Under the pieces are notes generated by a model. That model worked only from the letters and a program-made list of their open reading frames with translations. It searched no databases and was not told the DNA's origin. A program made the translations under genes and the position numbers. This document shows, piece after piece, positions 53,084 to 63,252 of a stretch of 64,000 nucleotides of DNA. Source of the DNA: Opitutia bacterium. Its GTDB lineage: Bacteria; Verrucomicrobiota; Verrucomicrobiia; Opitutales; Opitutaceae. Each line of letters begins with the position of its first letter. Positions within the stretch are counted from its first letter, which is position 1. The stretch is from the NCBI GenBank assembly GCA_016217595.1, contig JACRHS010000021.1:1-64000 (forward strand), read 5' to 3'.

Positions 53084-56000
53084 ATGAAACTCTGGCTCAG
53101 AATTTTGCTCGGAGCAGCACTCGCATTGAGCGCAGTCGCCTCCGCCCACGCCGCCGCCACCATCAATGCGGCCGGCATCAGCGCATCACCCGCCACGGCC
53201 AAGCCCGGTGAGCAGGTGGCATTCTCCATTGCGGTGACTAATAGTGCGGCAGCCACTACGGCTCCTGTTGGCCCAAACGCCAACGATTTTCCTATGGGAG
53301 GTTCTGCCAATGTCACTATTACCCTGACCAATATTGCCGGCGGTTATACCTTTAACCTTACCGGCAACGTGTCGACCACTGCAGCAATCGCAGAAAACGG
53401 CGGGGGCGGAACACTGACAGGCACATTCACGATACCCACCCAAACGACTGAAGCCGGCGCGTATCGCGCCAGCGTGACAATCAATTCCGTAACGAGTGGT
53501 GGAGTTGGCTCTTCGACGTTTGCTGTCGCGACCGCCGTCCTCACCATCACCGGCCAGCCCGACCTGCAGCTCACCAGCCTGACTTACACCGCGGGCACCT
53601 CTTACGTCGGCGGCGATGTCATTCCGATGTCGCTCACCTATCGGAATAACAGCTCCACCAACAGCGTTACCAATGTCCCCTACACGCCGGCGCAGGGAGG
53701 CATGCCCTCATACTTCCGAATTCTGATTGTTCTATCTTCCAACGCAACCTTTGGCGATGCCGACGACTTCCAGCTTACTTCGCATGATGTAAACGCGAAA
53801 ATCAATGCGGATAACGCCAACCACACCATCTCGTGGAATCAGCTCCTGCCGGGCAATTTTACGGGCTCGTTCTATGTTCTGGCCAAGATCGATTCGCTCA
53901 ACGCTCTCGCGGAAAACGACCCGCCGGCCCTACAGGTCAACGGCAACAACATCTGGGGCAGCGATGCGCTCAATCCCAGCGCCACGCTGATCAACCTCAT
54001 CCCGTCGAATTTCCCGACCTCCTATCTCGCCAGCCACGGCACCGCCTCGTCGAACACTGCCAGCGGCTACAGCGACAACCCTTCGATCAGCTCCGACGGC
54101 CGCTATGTCGTCTTCGCTTCCGATGCCACCAACCTCGTCTCCGGCGATACCAACGGCCTGCGCGACATCTTCCTCTACGACAGCCAGACCAACGGCGTGC
54201 GCCGGCTCAACGTTTCCCAGTTTGCGGATCAGGGCAACGCCGCCTCCAACAACCCCGTGATCAGCGGCGACGGCCGCTACGTCGCCTTTGCATCCGACGC
54301 CACCAACCTCGTCTCCGGCGACACCAATGGCTTCTCGGATATCTTCGTGGTGCACACCGCAACCGGCCTGATCAGCCGCGTCAGCGTCAACTCCACCGGC
54401 ACCCAGGCCAACAACCCCAGTTTCAAGCCGGCGATCAGCTCCACCGGCCGCTACATCGTGTTCGAGTCGACCGCCACCAATCTGGTCGCCGGCGGCACGC
54501 AAGCGGGCGTCAGCCACATTTACCTGCGCGACCGCGACGTGACCAACAGCGGCACGTTCGACACCGTCGGCAACACCTCCACCGTGCTGATCGACGTCAC
54601 GCCTGCCAATGCGGCCGGCAACGCCAACAGTATCCAAGCCGCCATCAGCGCCGACGGCACGCGCGTCGCCTTCGCCTCCAAAGCCACCGATCTCGTGGCT
54701 CCGGCGACCACCTTGGGACGCCAGCATGTTTTTGTGCGCAACGTCGCCGCGGGCACCACCGTGCAGGTCAGCGTGGCCAATACCACCGCCGCCGAAGGCA
54801 ATGCCAACAGCCAGACGCCCTCGCTCAATACCGATGGCCGCTGGGTCGCCTTCGCTTCGCTCGCCACCAACCTTGTGGCCGGCGACACCAACGGCGTCTC
54901 CGACATTTTCGTTTACGATATGAACGCCGCGGTGGGCGCGCCCAAAGTCGTCCGCGTGAGTATTTCCAGCGCTGGCGCGCAAGCAGTCGATCCTTCGGCC
55001 GCCAACTTCCGCCTCGGCAGCATCAATCCCACTATCAGCGATGATGGCCGTTACGTGGTCTTCGCCTCGTTGGCCAACAACCTCGCCCCCGGCGACGGCT
55101 TAGGCCAATATAGCGGCGGCGTTGGCGCGACCGCGACAGCCAATATCGGCGCCGGCGGCGTGACCTCGCTCACCCTCACGGCAGGCGGCTCCGGTTACGG
55201 CACCACGCCTCCCGTCGTCCGCATCTCCGGCGGCGGCGGCACGGGGGCTTATTACACCGCCAACCTCGCCGCAGGCAGCGTGATCAGTTTCACCCAAGTC
55301 AGCGCCGGCTCGGGCTACACCTCGGCGCCAAGCGTCACGATTGTGCCGGACTCAGGCGATGCCAACGGCGCCCTCGATATCTTCGTCGTCGACCGCGACA
55401 TCACCGGCACTGGCGCCGCGAGCTTCGACAAGGCCGGCTTCACCTCGACCTCGATGGTCAGCGTGAATCGCTTCGGCTACCAAACCGCAGGGCTGCTCGG
55501 CATTCCCAGCACCGCGGCGAGCAACATCTACCCGGTGCTCAGCGCCAATGGGCGCTTCGTCGCCTTTCCCTCCGACGCCGAGAACAACGGCGGCCTTGCC
55601 TTCGGCGCGACCAACATGCTGCCGCTCGACAGCAACAACTCTCGCGACGTATTCCTCGCTGACCGCCGCACCACGGCCGTCTCGCCTCCCGGCGGCAACA
55701 ATCCTTCCGTTACCATCACAAGTCCGGGCACCGGCACTTCCGTTTTGGTCAACACCACCAAGACGCTCACCGCCAGCGCCACCGCCGTTGTCGGCGTGGT
55801 GGCCAACGTCCAGTTCTACGTCAATGGCATCGCACAAGGCGGCCCGCTCACGGTCTTCCCGTACACCACGACGTGGACGCCCACCGCGACCGGCACGTAT
55901 TTCCTCACCGCACGCGTCACCGACACGTTTGGCAACCAGGGCATCTCGTCCAACATCACCGTGACGGTCAACGCGGCTCCAACGGTGAGCATCACCAGCC

Positions 56001-59000
56001 CTGCGGCCAACTCAATACAGTCTGTTGGCGTGGCCGTACCCGGCGGTATCACTGCCAGCGCGGCCGCTTCCACCCCGGGCGCAACGATCGCCAGCGTGGA
56101 GTTCTTCATCAACAATGTCTCGCAAGGCTCGGTCGCCGGCCCGAACGGCCCCTACAGTGTGGCGTGGACGCCCACCGCTCCCGGCACCTATGTGTTGACC
56201 GCGGTCGCTACCGACAGTGATCGCATCCCGACCACCTCGGCCGCCGTCAACGTCTCCGTCAACCAGACGCCCACGACTACCATTACCAGTCCGGCCGCTG
56301 GCGCCACGGTCGGCATCAATACCACCCAGACGATCACCGCCTCCGCCACGCCTGCGGGCTTCATTTCCGGCGTCGAATTTTTCGCCAACGGCGTCTCGCT
56401 CGGCACCGACGCCACCGTGCCGTACTCGATCAATTGGACGCCCACAGTAGCCGGCGCATATAACCTCACCAGCGTGGTCACCAACAGCCTCGGCACCACC
56501 GCCACAAGCGCCGCTGTCGCCGTCACTGTATCCGCAGCGCCACCCGTGAGTGCACCCACGGTATCAGTTACCCCCATCGTCGGTTCTGTCGCTGTAAATA
56601 CGCCCCAGATCCTCGCCGCCACAGCCACGGCCAACGCCCCGGCGAGCAACATCGCCAGCGTGCAATTCTTCGTGAACAACGTCGCCGTGAGCACGGTTTC
56701 CGTCTATCCGTTCTCAACCCCTTGGACACCGACTGCGCCCGGCACCTACGTCATCACTGCCAAGGCCACGGACAATCTCGGCAACACGAATACGTCCACC
56801 GCCACATCCGTAACGGTGGTGGGAGGCACTCCGCCGACCATCAGCATCTCCAATCCCGGCGCCGGCGCCACGATCCTCGTTAACCAGCCACAACCCATCA
56901 CAGCCACAGCTTCTGCCACGAGTGGGGCGATCCGACAGGTACAGATCGTCGTCAACGGCGCGGTGCTGAGCACACTTACTTCGTTCCCCTATACCACCAC
57001 GTGGACCCCGACCATGTCGGGCACCTACACGTTGACGGCAATTGCGACTGATACATTCGGCATCCAAACGACATCCACCGCAGTCAATGTCACGGTTTCA
57101 TCTGGCACCGCACCGACAGTAAGCATCAGCAGCCCGGCCGCAGGCGCGACGATCTCCTTGGGCCTCGAACAAGTACTCGTCGCCATTGCCACAGCTAATT
57201 CCGGGACCATTGCCAGCGTGCAGTTCCTGGCCAACGGCCGCCCGCTCGGCAGCACGTCGACTTACCCCTACAACTTCTCCTGGACGCCGACCGTCACCGG
57301 CACCTATCAGATCACCGCGCTCGCCACGGACACCCTCGGCAATCAGACCACCAGCGCCGCCATAGGCGTGACAATCGCCGCCGTCAGTCCGGGCGCACCG
57401 GTCGTATCCTTAACTTCACCGACTGCCGGCACCGCCCTGCCAATCAACAGTGCTGTCACCCTGTCGGCCAATGCGAGCGATCCAGATGGCACCATCGCCA
57501 GCGTGAAGTTCCTCGTGAACAACGTGACCATCTCCACCGTCACGGCCTATCCGTACAACGCCCAGTGGACACCCACTGCGCCGGGCACCTACACATTGAC
57601 CGCCGTGGCGACGGACAACGGCGCCAACCAAACCACCAGCGCTTCGGTAACCGTGACTGTATCCAGCGGGACCGCCCCGAGTGTGGCGATCACCGCGCCT
57701 GCGGCCGCCTCCGTGGTGGGCGTGAATCTTCCGCAAACCATCACCGCCACCGCCACTGCGCCCAGCGGTTTTGTGGCGAGCGTGCAGTTCTATGTGAGTG
57801 GTGTCCTCCTCTCGGCGAGCACCACCTATCCGTACTCGGCGGCGTGGACGCCGATGGCCACCGGCACCTACACCCTGACCGCGCGCGTCACCGATAACCT
57901 CGGCAACGTGGCCGACTCCGCCCCGGTTGCCATTACCGTGACCCCCTCGGCGCCGCCGGTCGTATCCATCACCAACCCGCGCAACGCCAGCTCGTACACG
58001 GTCGGCACCGCCCTGAGCATCGCCGCCGACGCGTCCGATCCCGATGGCACCATCACCCAAGTGCAATTCGTAGTGAACGGCGCTCCCATCGGCACGAGCG
58101 CGCGTTCGCCTTACAACGTGGCGTGGACTCCGGCCTCGGTCGGCAATTACACGCTCACCGCGCTGGCCACCGACAACAACGGCAACATCACCACCAGCGT
58201 GCCCATCACCGTGACCATCGGCGGCAACGCCGCACCCACCGTGGCGCTGACGAGCCCGTCCGCCGGCCTCTCCTTCGGCTTGGGCACCGCTGTCCTGGTG
58301 GCCGCTTCCGCCAGCGATGCCGACGGCACCATCGCCAACGTCCAGTTCTACGCCAACGGCCTGCTCGTCGGCACCAGCAGCGCCCTGCCCTACACCATCA
58401 GCTGGCGGCCCACCGTGGCGGGCAATGTCTCGCTCACCGCCGTCGCCACCGACAATTCCGGCAACGTCACCACCAGCGCCGCCGTCGCCATCGCCGTCAC
58501 CTCGACCAGCGCGCCGAGCATCGCGGTGCTCAACCCCGCCAACGGGAGCGCCTACGGCATCGGCACCAGCATCCCCTTCAGCGCCACGGTCAGCGGCGGC
58601 AACGGCCCGCTCGCGCAAGTGCAGTTCTACGTCAACGGCGCCAGCGTCGGCGTGCGCACCGCCGCGCCTTACATCGTCACCTGGTCGCCGACCGCGCCCG
58701 GCACATACAGCTTGTTTGCCGTTGCGACCGACAGCGCGGGTCTCTCCACGGTTTCCTCGCCGCTCACCGTTACCATCAATGCGAGCGTGGCGCCGACTGT
58801 ACGCCTCACCAATCCCAACGCCGCCATCACCGTGGCGGTCGACACCGCCGTGAATCTCAGTGCGGAAGCCACGGTTCCCATCGGCAAGATCGCCTCGGTG
58901 CGCTTCCTCGTGAACGGCAATCTCCTCGGTGCCGCGGTGACGGCCGCGCCGTACAAGGCGGTCTTCACCCCCACCATGGCCGGCACTTACTCAATCGTCG

Positions 59001-61345
59001 CCGAAGCCACCGATAGTTTTGGCAACGCCTCCAACTCCACGCCCCAAGTCGTCACTGTGATCAGCGGTGCCATTCCGAGCGTGACGCTTCTCAGTCCGAC
59101 GACCGATGCCACGATCAGCACCGACTCCAGCCTGCTCATCGCGGTGGATGCGGCCCCCAACGGCAATCCGATTAGCCGCGTCGATTTCTACGTGGGGAAC
59201 ACCATCGTCGCCACCAAGACCGCCGAGCCCTATACCTACGTGTGGCAGCCCAACACGGCGGGAACGTACGCCGTGCGCGCCGTCGCCACCGACACCATGG
59301 GCAACGCCATCTCCTCCGGCGGCGCCGCCGTGCTCGTGCAGCCATCAAGCCTGCAACGCGGACAATATTGGGTGAAGTTCTCCAGCCCGACCGACGGCAT
59401 GACGCTCCTCACCTTCCGCAACCTCACCTTCTCCGCCGTCACCAACATCGCCGAATCGGCCAAACCCGAAATCGATTTCTACGCCAACGGAGGCAAATTC
59501 GCCACCGCGACCGCCGTGCCCTATCAGGCGACGCGCAATCCCACCGTCCCGGGCATCTACGAATTCTATGCCGTGGTCCGCGTGACTGGCGCCACCTACG
59601 TCTCCGCGCCGGTGCGGGTCAATGTGCTGGCCAACCAGCCGCCGAGCATCGCCATCACCTCGCCGGTGATCGGTGCCACGCTCACCGCCGGCTCCAAGGT
59701 CACCATTCGCGCCACGGCCACCGACACCGACGATTCGATCGACAAGGTCTCGTTCCTCGTCAACGGCCAGCCGCTCTCCAGCTCGACCACCTTCCCGTAC
59801 ACTGCTGATTGGACGCCGGCCTCCGAGGGCATCTACACCCTCACCGCCATCGCCAAAGACAGTCTCGGCTCGGTGGGCGGCAACGAGACCACCTCCGCGC
59901 CCATCTACGTCCGCGTCACCGGCGCCCCCGGCAGCGGCGGCAGCACCGTGATACCCGACACCGTTTACACCGGATCGCTGGGCGGCGCGACCGATCAGGA
60001 TCGCTTCGCGCTGATCAATCTCGGTGGCAAGAGCGCCGTCTTCATCGGCACCTCGAAGACCCTCGGGAAAACCTATTTCTACCCCGGCATCACGGTCGAC
60101 GTTTCCAGCAACATCAGCCTCAAGGACAACGCCGGCAAGACGCTCATCAGCGGCACCGCCAGCGCCTCGGGCGTGGTGATCACGCTCGCCGAGAACACTC
60201 CGCCGCTCACGCTCATCGGGCCGATCACCTTTGCCGGAGTCAGTCCGGTCGCAGTCGGTTATTACGGTGGCAGCCTCACCGGCAAGAACGGCAGCTCGCT
60301 CGCCGCCATCGTGGGTGCAGACGGCTCGATCATGGTCTATCTGACCGACGGCAGTTACCGCGAAGCCGGCAGCGGCTCGATCTCCAAGTCGGGTGACTTT
60401 ACGGTGGTCACGGCTCAAAACACCCGGATCGCCGGCAAGATTGACACCGCCACCGGCTTCCTCACCGGCACCGTCACCGGCGGCACCACGGGCAGCCTCG
60501 TCGGCGCGCTCGCCTCGGGCGCTCCGTTCAGCGACGGCTCGCTCCGCAATCTCTCGACTCGCGGCCAGGTCGGCGCCGGCGAAAAAGTGCTGATTGCCGG
60601 CTTCGTCATCGGCGGCACCGCCCGCAAACAGATTTTGCTGCGGGCCATCGGTCCGACCCTGGCCAATGTCGGCGTCTCCGGCTCGCTCGCCAACCCGCTG
60701 CTGCAACTTTACCGAGAAGGCGCGCTGATCGCGTCGAACGATGACTGGAACGGCACCGCGACGCTGACCGACGCGCAAAATCAAGCCGGCGCATTCGCGA
60801 TCCCCTCCAACAGCAAAGATGCCGTGCTCCTCGTGTCCAACCTCGCCCCCGGCCCCTACACCGCGCAAGTCAGCGGCGTGAGTGGCGCCACCGGCGTCGC
60901 CTTGGTCGAGCTCTACGACATGGATTCGCTCAATCCTTTCTCGCCCCAGCGCCTGATGAACATCTCCTCGCGCGGCGATGTGGGTGCGGGCGAAAAGGCC
61001 CTGATCGCCGGCTTCATCGTCAACGGCAACATCGCCAAGAAAGTGTTGGTCCGCGCCGTCGGCCCGGGCCTGAGCACACTGGGTGTCAACGGCCCGCTGG
61101 CCAATCCCGTGCTCTCGATCCGCCGCGGCAACGCCATCATCCGCGAGAACGACGATTGGGAAAGCGGCAACGACGCCAGCTTGGTGAACGACGCCGTCGC
61201 CACCCTCGGCACGTATCCGCTCACCAGCGGCAGCAAGGACTCGGCGATTTTGATGAACCTGCCGCCGGGCACCTACACTGCCGAAGTGCGCAGCGCCACC
61301 ACCGCGACCGGCATCGCCGTCGTCGAGGTTTACGAAGTGCCGTAA
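53084..61345 (+). CDS. Giant secreted repeat protein: beta-propeller, about 15 Ig-like repeats, two C-terminal modules
   Basis: 2753 residues; signal peptide MKLWLRILLGAALALSAVAS. Order: two Ig/CARDB-like domains (to about 310), TolB/WD40-like propeller repeats with the motif SDGRYVVFASDATNLVSGDT and a Gly-rich insertion, then about 15 Ig-like repeats of about 93 residues (pattern PTVxITSPAxGA...VQFYVNG...PYxxxWTPTxxGTYxLTAxATDxxGNxTTSAxVxVTV). A beta-rich domain and two copies of a module starting RGQVGAGEKVLIAGF / RGDVGAGEKALIAGF follow, each with a GP.L...G..G.LANP and NDDW motif. Starts 44 bp after the secretin stop with a GAGGTGAG site, so probably cotranscribed. Likely a surface adhesin or secreted cargo; function inferred only. 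Confidence 0.85.
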   Translation: MKLWLRILLGAALALSAVASAHAAATINAAGISASPATAKPGEQVAFSIAVTNSAAATTAPVGPNANDFPMGGSANVTITLTNIAGGYTFNLTGNVSTTAAIAENGGGGTLTGTFTIPTQTTEAGAYRASVTINSVTSGGVGSSTFAVATAVLTITGQPDLQLTSLTYTAGTSYVGGDVIPMSLTYRNNSSTNSVTNVPYTPAQGGMPSYFRILIVLSSNATFGDADDFQLTSHDVNAKINADNANHTISWNQLLPGNFTGSFYVLAKIDSLNALAENDPPALQVNGNNIWGSDALNPSATLINLIPSNFPTSYLASHGTASSNTASGYSDNPSISSDGRYVVFASDATNLVSGDTNGLRDIFLYDSQTNGVRRLNVSQFADQGNAASNNPVISGDGRYVAFASDATNLVSGDTNGFSDIFVVHTATGLISRVSVNSTGTQANNPSFKPAISSTGRYIVFESTATNLVAGGTQAGVSHIYLRDRDVTNSGTFDTVGNTSTVLIDVTPANAAGNANSIQAAISADGTRVAFASKATDLVAPATTLGRQHVFVRNVAAGTTVQVSVANTTAAEGNANSQTPSLNTDGRWVAFASLATNLVAGDTNGVSDIFVYDMNAAVGAPKVVRVSISSAGAQAVDPSAANFRLGSINPTISDDGRYVVFASLANNLAPGDGLGQYSGGVGATATANIGAGGVTSLTLTAGGSGYGTTPPVVRISGGGGTGAYYTANLAAGSVISFTQVSAGSGYTSAPSVTIVPDSGDANGALDIFVVDRDITGTGAASFDKAGFTSTSMVSVNRFGYQTAGLLGIPSTAASNIYPVLSANGRFVAFPSDAENNGGLAFGATNMLPLDSNNSRDVFLADRRTTAVSPPGGNNPSVTITSPGTGTSVLVNTTKTLTASATAVVGVVANVQFYVNGIAQGGPLTVFPYTTTWTPTATGTYFLTARVTDTFGNQGISSNITVTVNAAPTVSITSPAANSIQSVGVAVPGGITASAAASTPGATIASVEFFINNVSQGSVAGPNGPYSVAWTPTAPGTYVLTAVATDSDRIPTTSAAVNVSVNQTPTTTITSPAAGATVGINTTQTITASATPAGFISGVEFFANGVSLGTDATVPYSINWTPTVAGAYNLTSVVTNSLGTTATSAAVAVTVSAAPPVSAPTVSVTPIVGSVAVNTPQILAATATANAPASNIASVQFFVNNVAVSTVSVYPFSTPWTPTAPGTYVITAKATDNLGNTNTSTATSVTVVGGTPPTISISNPGAGATILVNQPQPITATASATSGAIRQVQIVVNGAVLSTLTSFPYTTTWTPTMSGTYTLTAIATDTFGIQTTSTAVNVTVSSGTAPTVSISSPAAGATISLGLEQVLVAIATANSGTIASVQFLANGRPLGSTSTYPYNFSWTPTVTGTYQITALATDTLGNQTTSAAIGVTIAAVSPGAPVVSLTSPTAGTALPINSAVTLSANASDPDGTIASVKFLVNNVTISTVTAYPYNAQWTPTAPGTYTLTAVATDNGANQTTSASVTVTVSSGTAPSVAITAPAAASVVGVNLPQTITATATAPSGFVASVQFYVSGVLLSASTTYPYSAAWTPMATGTYTLTARVTDNLGNVADSAPVAITVTPSAPPVVSITNPRNASSYTVGTALSIAADASDPDGTITQVQFVVNGAPIGTSARSPYNVAWTPASVGNYTLTALATDNNGNITTSVPITVTIGGNAAPTVALTSPSAGLSFGLGTAVLVAASASDADGTIANVQFYANGLLVGTSSALPYTISWRPTVAGNVSLTAVATDNSGNVTTSAAVAIAVTSTSAPSIAVLNPANGSAYGIGTSIPFSATVSGGNGPLAQVQFYVNGASVGVRTAAPYIVTWSPTAPGTYSLFAVATDSAGLSTVSSPLTVTINASVAPTVRLTNPNAAITVAVDTAVNLSAEATVPIGKIASVRFLVNGNLLGAAVTAAPYKAVFTPTMAGTYSIVAEATDSFGNASNSTPQVVTVISGAIPSVTLLSPTTDATISTDSSLLIAVDAAPNGNPISRVDFYVGNTIVATKTAEPYTYVWQPNTAGTYAVRAVATDTMGNAISSGGAAVLVQPSSLQRGQYWVKFSSPTDGMTLLTFRNLTFSAVTNIAESAKPEIDFYANGGKFATATAVPYQATRNPTVPGIYEFYAVVRVTGATYVSAPVRVNVLANQPPSIAITSPVIGATLTAGSKVTIRATATDTDDSIDKVSFLVNGQPLSSSTTFPYTADWTPASEGIYTLTAIAKDSLGSVGGNETTSAPIYVRVTGAPGSGGSTVIPDTVYTGSLGGATDQDRFALINLGGKSAVFIGTSKTLGKTYFYPGITVDVSSNISLKDNAGKTLISGTASASGVVITLAENTPPLTLIGPITFAGVSPVAVGYYGGSLTGKNGSSLAAIVGADGSIMVYLTDGSYREAGSGSISKSGDFTVVTAQNTRIAGKIDTATGFLTGTVTGGTTGSLVGALASGAPFSDGSLRNLSTRGQVGAGEKVLIAGFVIGGTARKQILLRAIGPTLANVGVSGSLANPLLQLYREGALIASNDDWNGTATLTDAQNQAGAFAIPSNSKDAVLLVSNLAPGPYTAQVSGVSGATGVALVELYDMDSLNPFSPQRLMNISSRGDVGAGEKALIAGFIVNGNIAKKVLVRAVGPGLSTLGVNGPLANPVLSIRRGNAIIRENDDWESGNDASLVNDAVATLGTYPLTSGSKDSAILMNLPPGTYTAEVRSATTATGIAVVEVYEVP
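55700..59935 (+). repeat. In-gene tandem repeats encoding about 15 Ig-like domains
   Basis: Period about 280 bp (about 93 residues). Conserved core per unit: xxVQFYVNG, PYxxxWTPT, GTYxLTAxATD, GNxTTSA. Units 7, 9 and 10 also keep a DPDGTIA/DADGTIA calcium-like loop that others lost. Unit 14 is the most diverged. The repeats likely expand and contract by recombination. Confidence 0.85.
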
Positions 61346-61468
61346 GCGGCCCGGGACGCCACGCCAACCACGCAGGCCACGGCCATCGCCGCGCGCCTGC
61401 GCCCGCTGGCGGACATTGCGAATTCGCCGCTAGCCATTTCGGCAAAGCTGCCTAGCGTCCGTTTCTCC

Positions 61469-62500
61469 ATGGCCGCCGCCAGTTCACTTCCCGCCTCCGC
61501 CCGCACGACGGCTTCGCCGTTCGCCGAGGTGTTCGCCCAACTGCAACCGCACATGGCCGGGCTCGACCGGTTTTTGCACGCCCAACTCGACGCCTTCGAG
61601 CCGGAGATCCGCGAGATGGCGAACTATTGCATCGATACGTCCGGCAAACGCATCCGCCCCTCGCTGGTGTTTCTCAGCGGCTGGCGGGATGCCACCGTGC
61701 AACCCGATCTGGTGCGCGCCGCCGCCGTGGTGGAACTGGTGCACCTGGCGACGTTGGTGCACGACGACATCATGGATGAAGCCGAGGTGCGCCGCAGCCG
61801 CCGCACCGCCGCACGCGCCTTCGGCACCACCCCGGCGGTGTTGCTGGGCGATGCGCTCTTCGCGCACGCGCTGCATCTGGCCTCGCAGTTTCCCACCACC
61901 GAGGTTTGCCTGGCGGTGTCGGAATCGATCCGCCGCGTCTGCGCCGGCGAAATCGTGCAAACGCTGCGCCGCGGCACCACCGAGTTGAGCCGGGCCGACT
62001 ACGACCGCATCATCGATTTGAAAACAGCGGAGCTCTTCCGCCTCTCCTGCCGCCTCGGTGCGCGCCTCTCCGGCGCCGAAGCCGGTCTCGTCACGGCCGC
62101 CGCGGAATTTGGCCGCCGGCTCGGTGTGGCGTACCAAATTTTCGACGACCTCGCCGACTATTTCGGGCAGGAACAACGCATCGGCAAGACGCTCGGCACC
62201 GACCTCGCCAGCGGAAAAATCACCCTGCCGCTCTTCGTGCTGCGCGACCGGTTGCCGCCGGCAGAGAGCGCGGCGCTCGCGGCCGAAATCCGCGGCGAGC
62301 AACCGCCCCAACTTGCCCTGCGCCTGCAACAGATGCGCGAGCTGGGTGTGTTTGCCACCGTGTCGGAGACCATCGAAGCGGAAATCGTCCAGGGCACCGC
62401 GGCGCTCCAGCCGTGGGCCCAGCATCCCGTGACACCACTGCTCGGACAGTTGAGCGACGTGTTGCGCCGTCAGGTGCAAGGGCTGCAGGCGCCCGCCTGA
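61469..62500 (+). CDS. Trans-polyprenyl diphosphate synthase (IspA/IspB family)
   Basis: 343 residues. Builds prenyl chains from IPP and allylic diphosphates for quinone or carrier lipids. First Asp-rich motif: LVHDDIMDEAEVRRSRRT (DDxxD), second: FDDLADYFG (DDxxD-like), with GKRIRPSLVFL (substrate Arg) and KTLGTDLASGKITLPL (Lys). The layout fits long-chain (octaprenyl/solanesyl type) synthases. Start ATG 61469. A 30-residue Ala/Ser-rich head precedes the conserved part. Chain length cannot be told. Confidence 0.9.
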   Translation: MAAASSLPASARTTASPFAEVFAQLQPHMAGLDRFLHAQLDAFEPEIREMANYCIDTSGKRIRPSLVFLSGWRDATVQPDLVRAAAVVELVHLATLVHDDIMDEAEVRRSRRTAARAFGTTPAVLLGDALFAHALHLASQFPTTEVCLAVSESIRRVCAGEIVQTLRRGTTELSRADYDRIIDLKTAELFRLSCRLGARLSGAEAGLVTAAAEFGRRLGVAYQIFDDLADYFGQEQRIGKTLGTDLASGKITLPLFVLRDRLPPAESAALAAEIRGEQPPQLALRLQQMRELGVFATVSETIEAEIVQGTAALQPWAQHPVTPLLGQLSDVLRRQVQGLQAPA

Positions 62501-62616
62501 GTTTCCGACACACGCAACGTGGCCGCTGCCTCCGGTTTCGCCGTGCCGGCCTCTGGCGCGGCTTTTCCTGTTTGCCTGTGCCAGAGGACTGACTTTCATT
62601 GTCCCGCACCTCACCC

Positions 62617-63252
62617 ATGAACTTCACGAAGGTCCTCGGCAAAACGCTTGTCGCGTCACCCGAGCGCCAGTTGGAGGCCGACTCCGACTGGGCCATCGTG
62701 CAACGTGTCCAGACGGGTGATGTCGCGGCGTACAACAGCCTGATCCTGAAATATCGCGAACGCGTTTACGCCATCATCTACAACTTGTGCGGCAACCGGG
62801 AAGACGCCGCCGATCTGGCCCAGGACACCTTCATCAAGGCGTTCAAGTCCATCAACCGGTTCGCCGGCGACGCCTCGTTTTTCACCTGGCTGTACAAAAT
62901 CGCGGTCAATTCGACGCTCGGCCATCTCCGTAAGAATCGCTTCCGCCAGTTTTTTAGCCTGGATCGCCTCGATCCGGACGACAAACCCAGCGCTGAAGTC
63001 ATCGCCGCCCTGACCGACCACCGCGGCGCCGATCGCGACGCGTTCGTGAGCGAGCTCCATGAAAAATTGAACGATGCGCTGCAAAAACTGTCTATCAAGC
63101 ATCGCACCGTGGTCACTTTATTTGAAATCGATGGCCTGAGTCATCAGGAGATTGCCGAAATCATGGGCTGCTCTGTCGGCACCGTGCGCTCGCGCCTCCA
63201 CTACGCGAAACAATTGCTTCAATCTGAGCTTCAGCCCTATATCCGCCGATGA
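62617..63252 (+). CDS. ECF-type RNA polymerase sigma factor
   Basis: 211 residues. Sigma region 2: YNSLILKYRERVYAIIYNLC, then DAADLAQDTFIKAFKSINRF and FFTWLYKIAVN. Region 4: SIKHRTVVTLFEIDGLSHQEIAEIMGCSVGTVRSRLHYAKQ. RpoE-like. The start is ATG 62617; a TTG 18 bp upstream is possible. The stop overlaps the start of the next gene (ATGA), the usual arrangement with an anti-sigma or membrane partner. Confidence 0.93.
   Translation: MNFTKVLGKTLVASPERQLEADSDWAIVQRVQTGDVAAYNSLILKYRERVYAIIYNLCGNREDAADLAQDTFIKAFKSINRFAGDASFFTWLYKIAVNSTLGHLRKNRFRQFFSLDRLDPDDKPSAEVIAALTDHRGADRDAFVSELHEKLNDALQKLSIKHRTVVTLFEIDGLSHQEIAEIMGCSVGTVRSRLHYAKQLLQSELQPYIRR

Noticed and set aside
55700-59935. Regularly spaced repeats considered as a CRISPR array
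   Set aside because: The period is about 280 bp, units are diverged, and the reading frame is kept throughout; they encode Ig-like domains.
57416-60868. Long minus-strand frames opposite the giant repeat gene
   Set aside because: They mirror the repeat period of the sense gene and have no domains; shadow frames.
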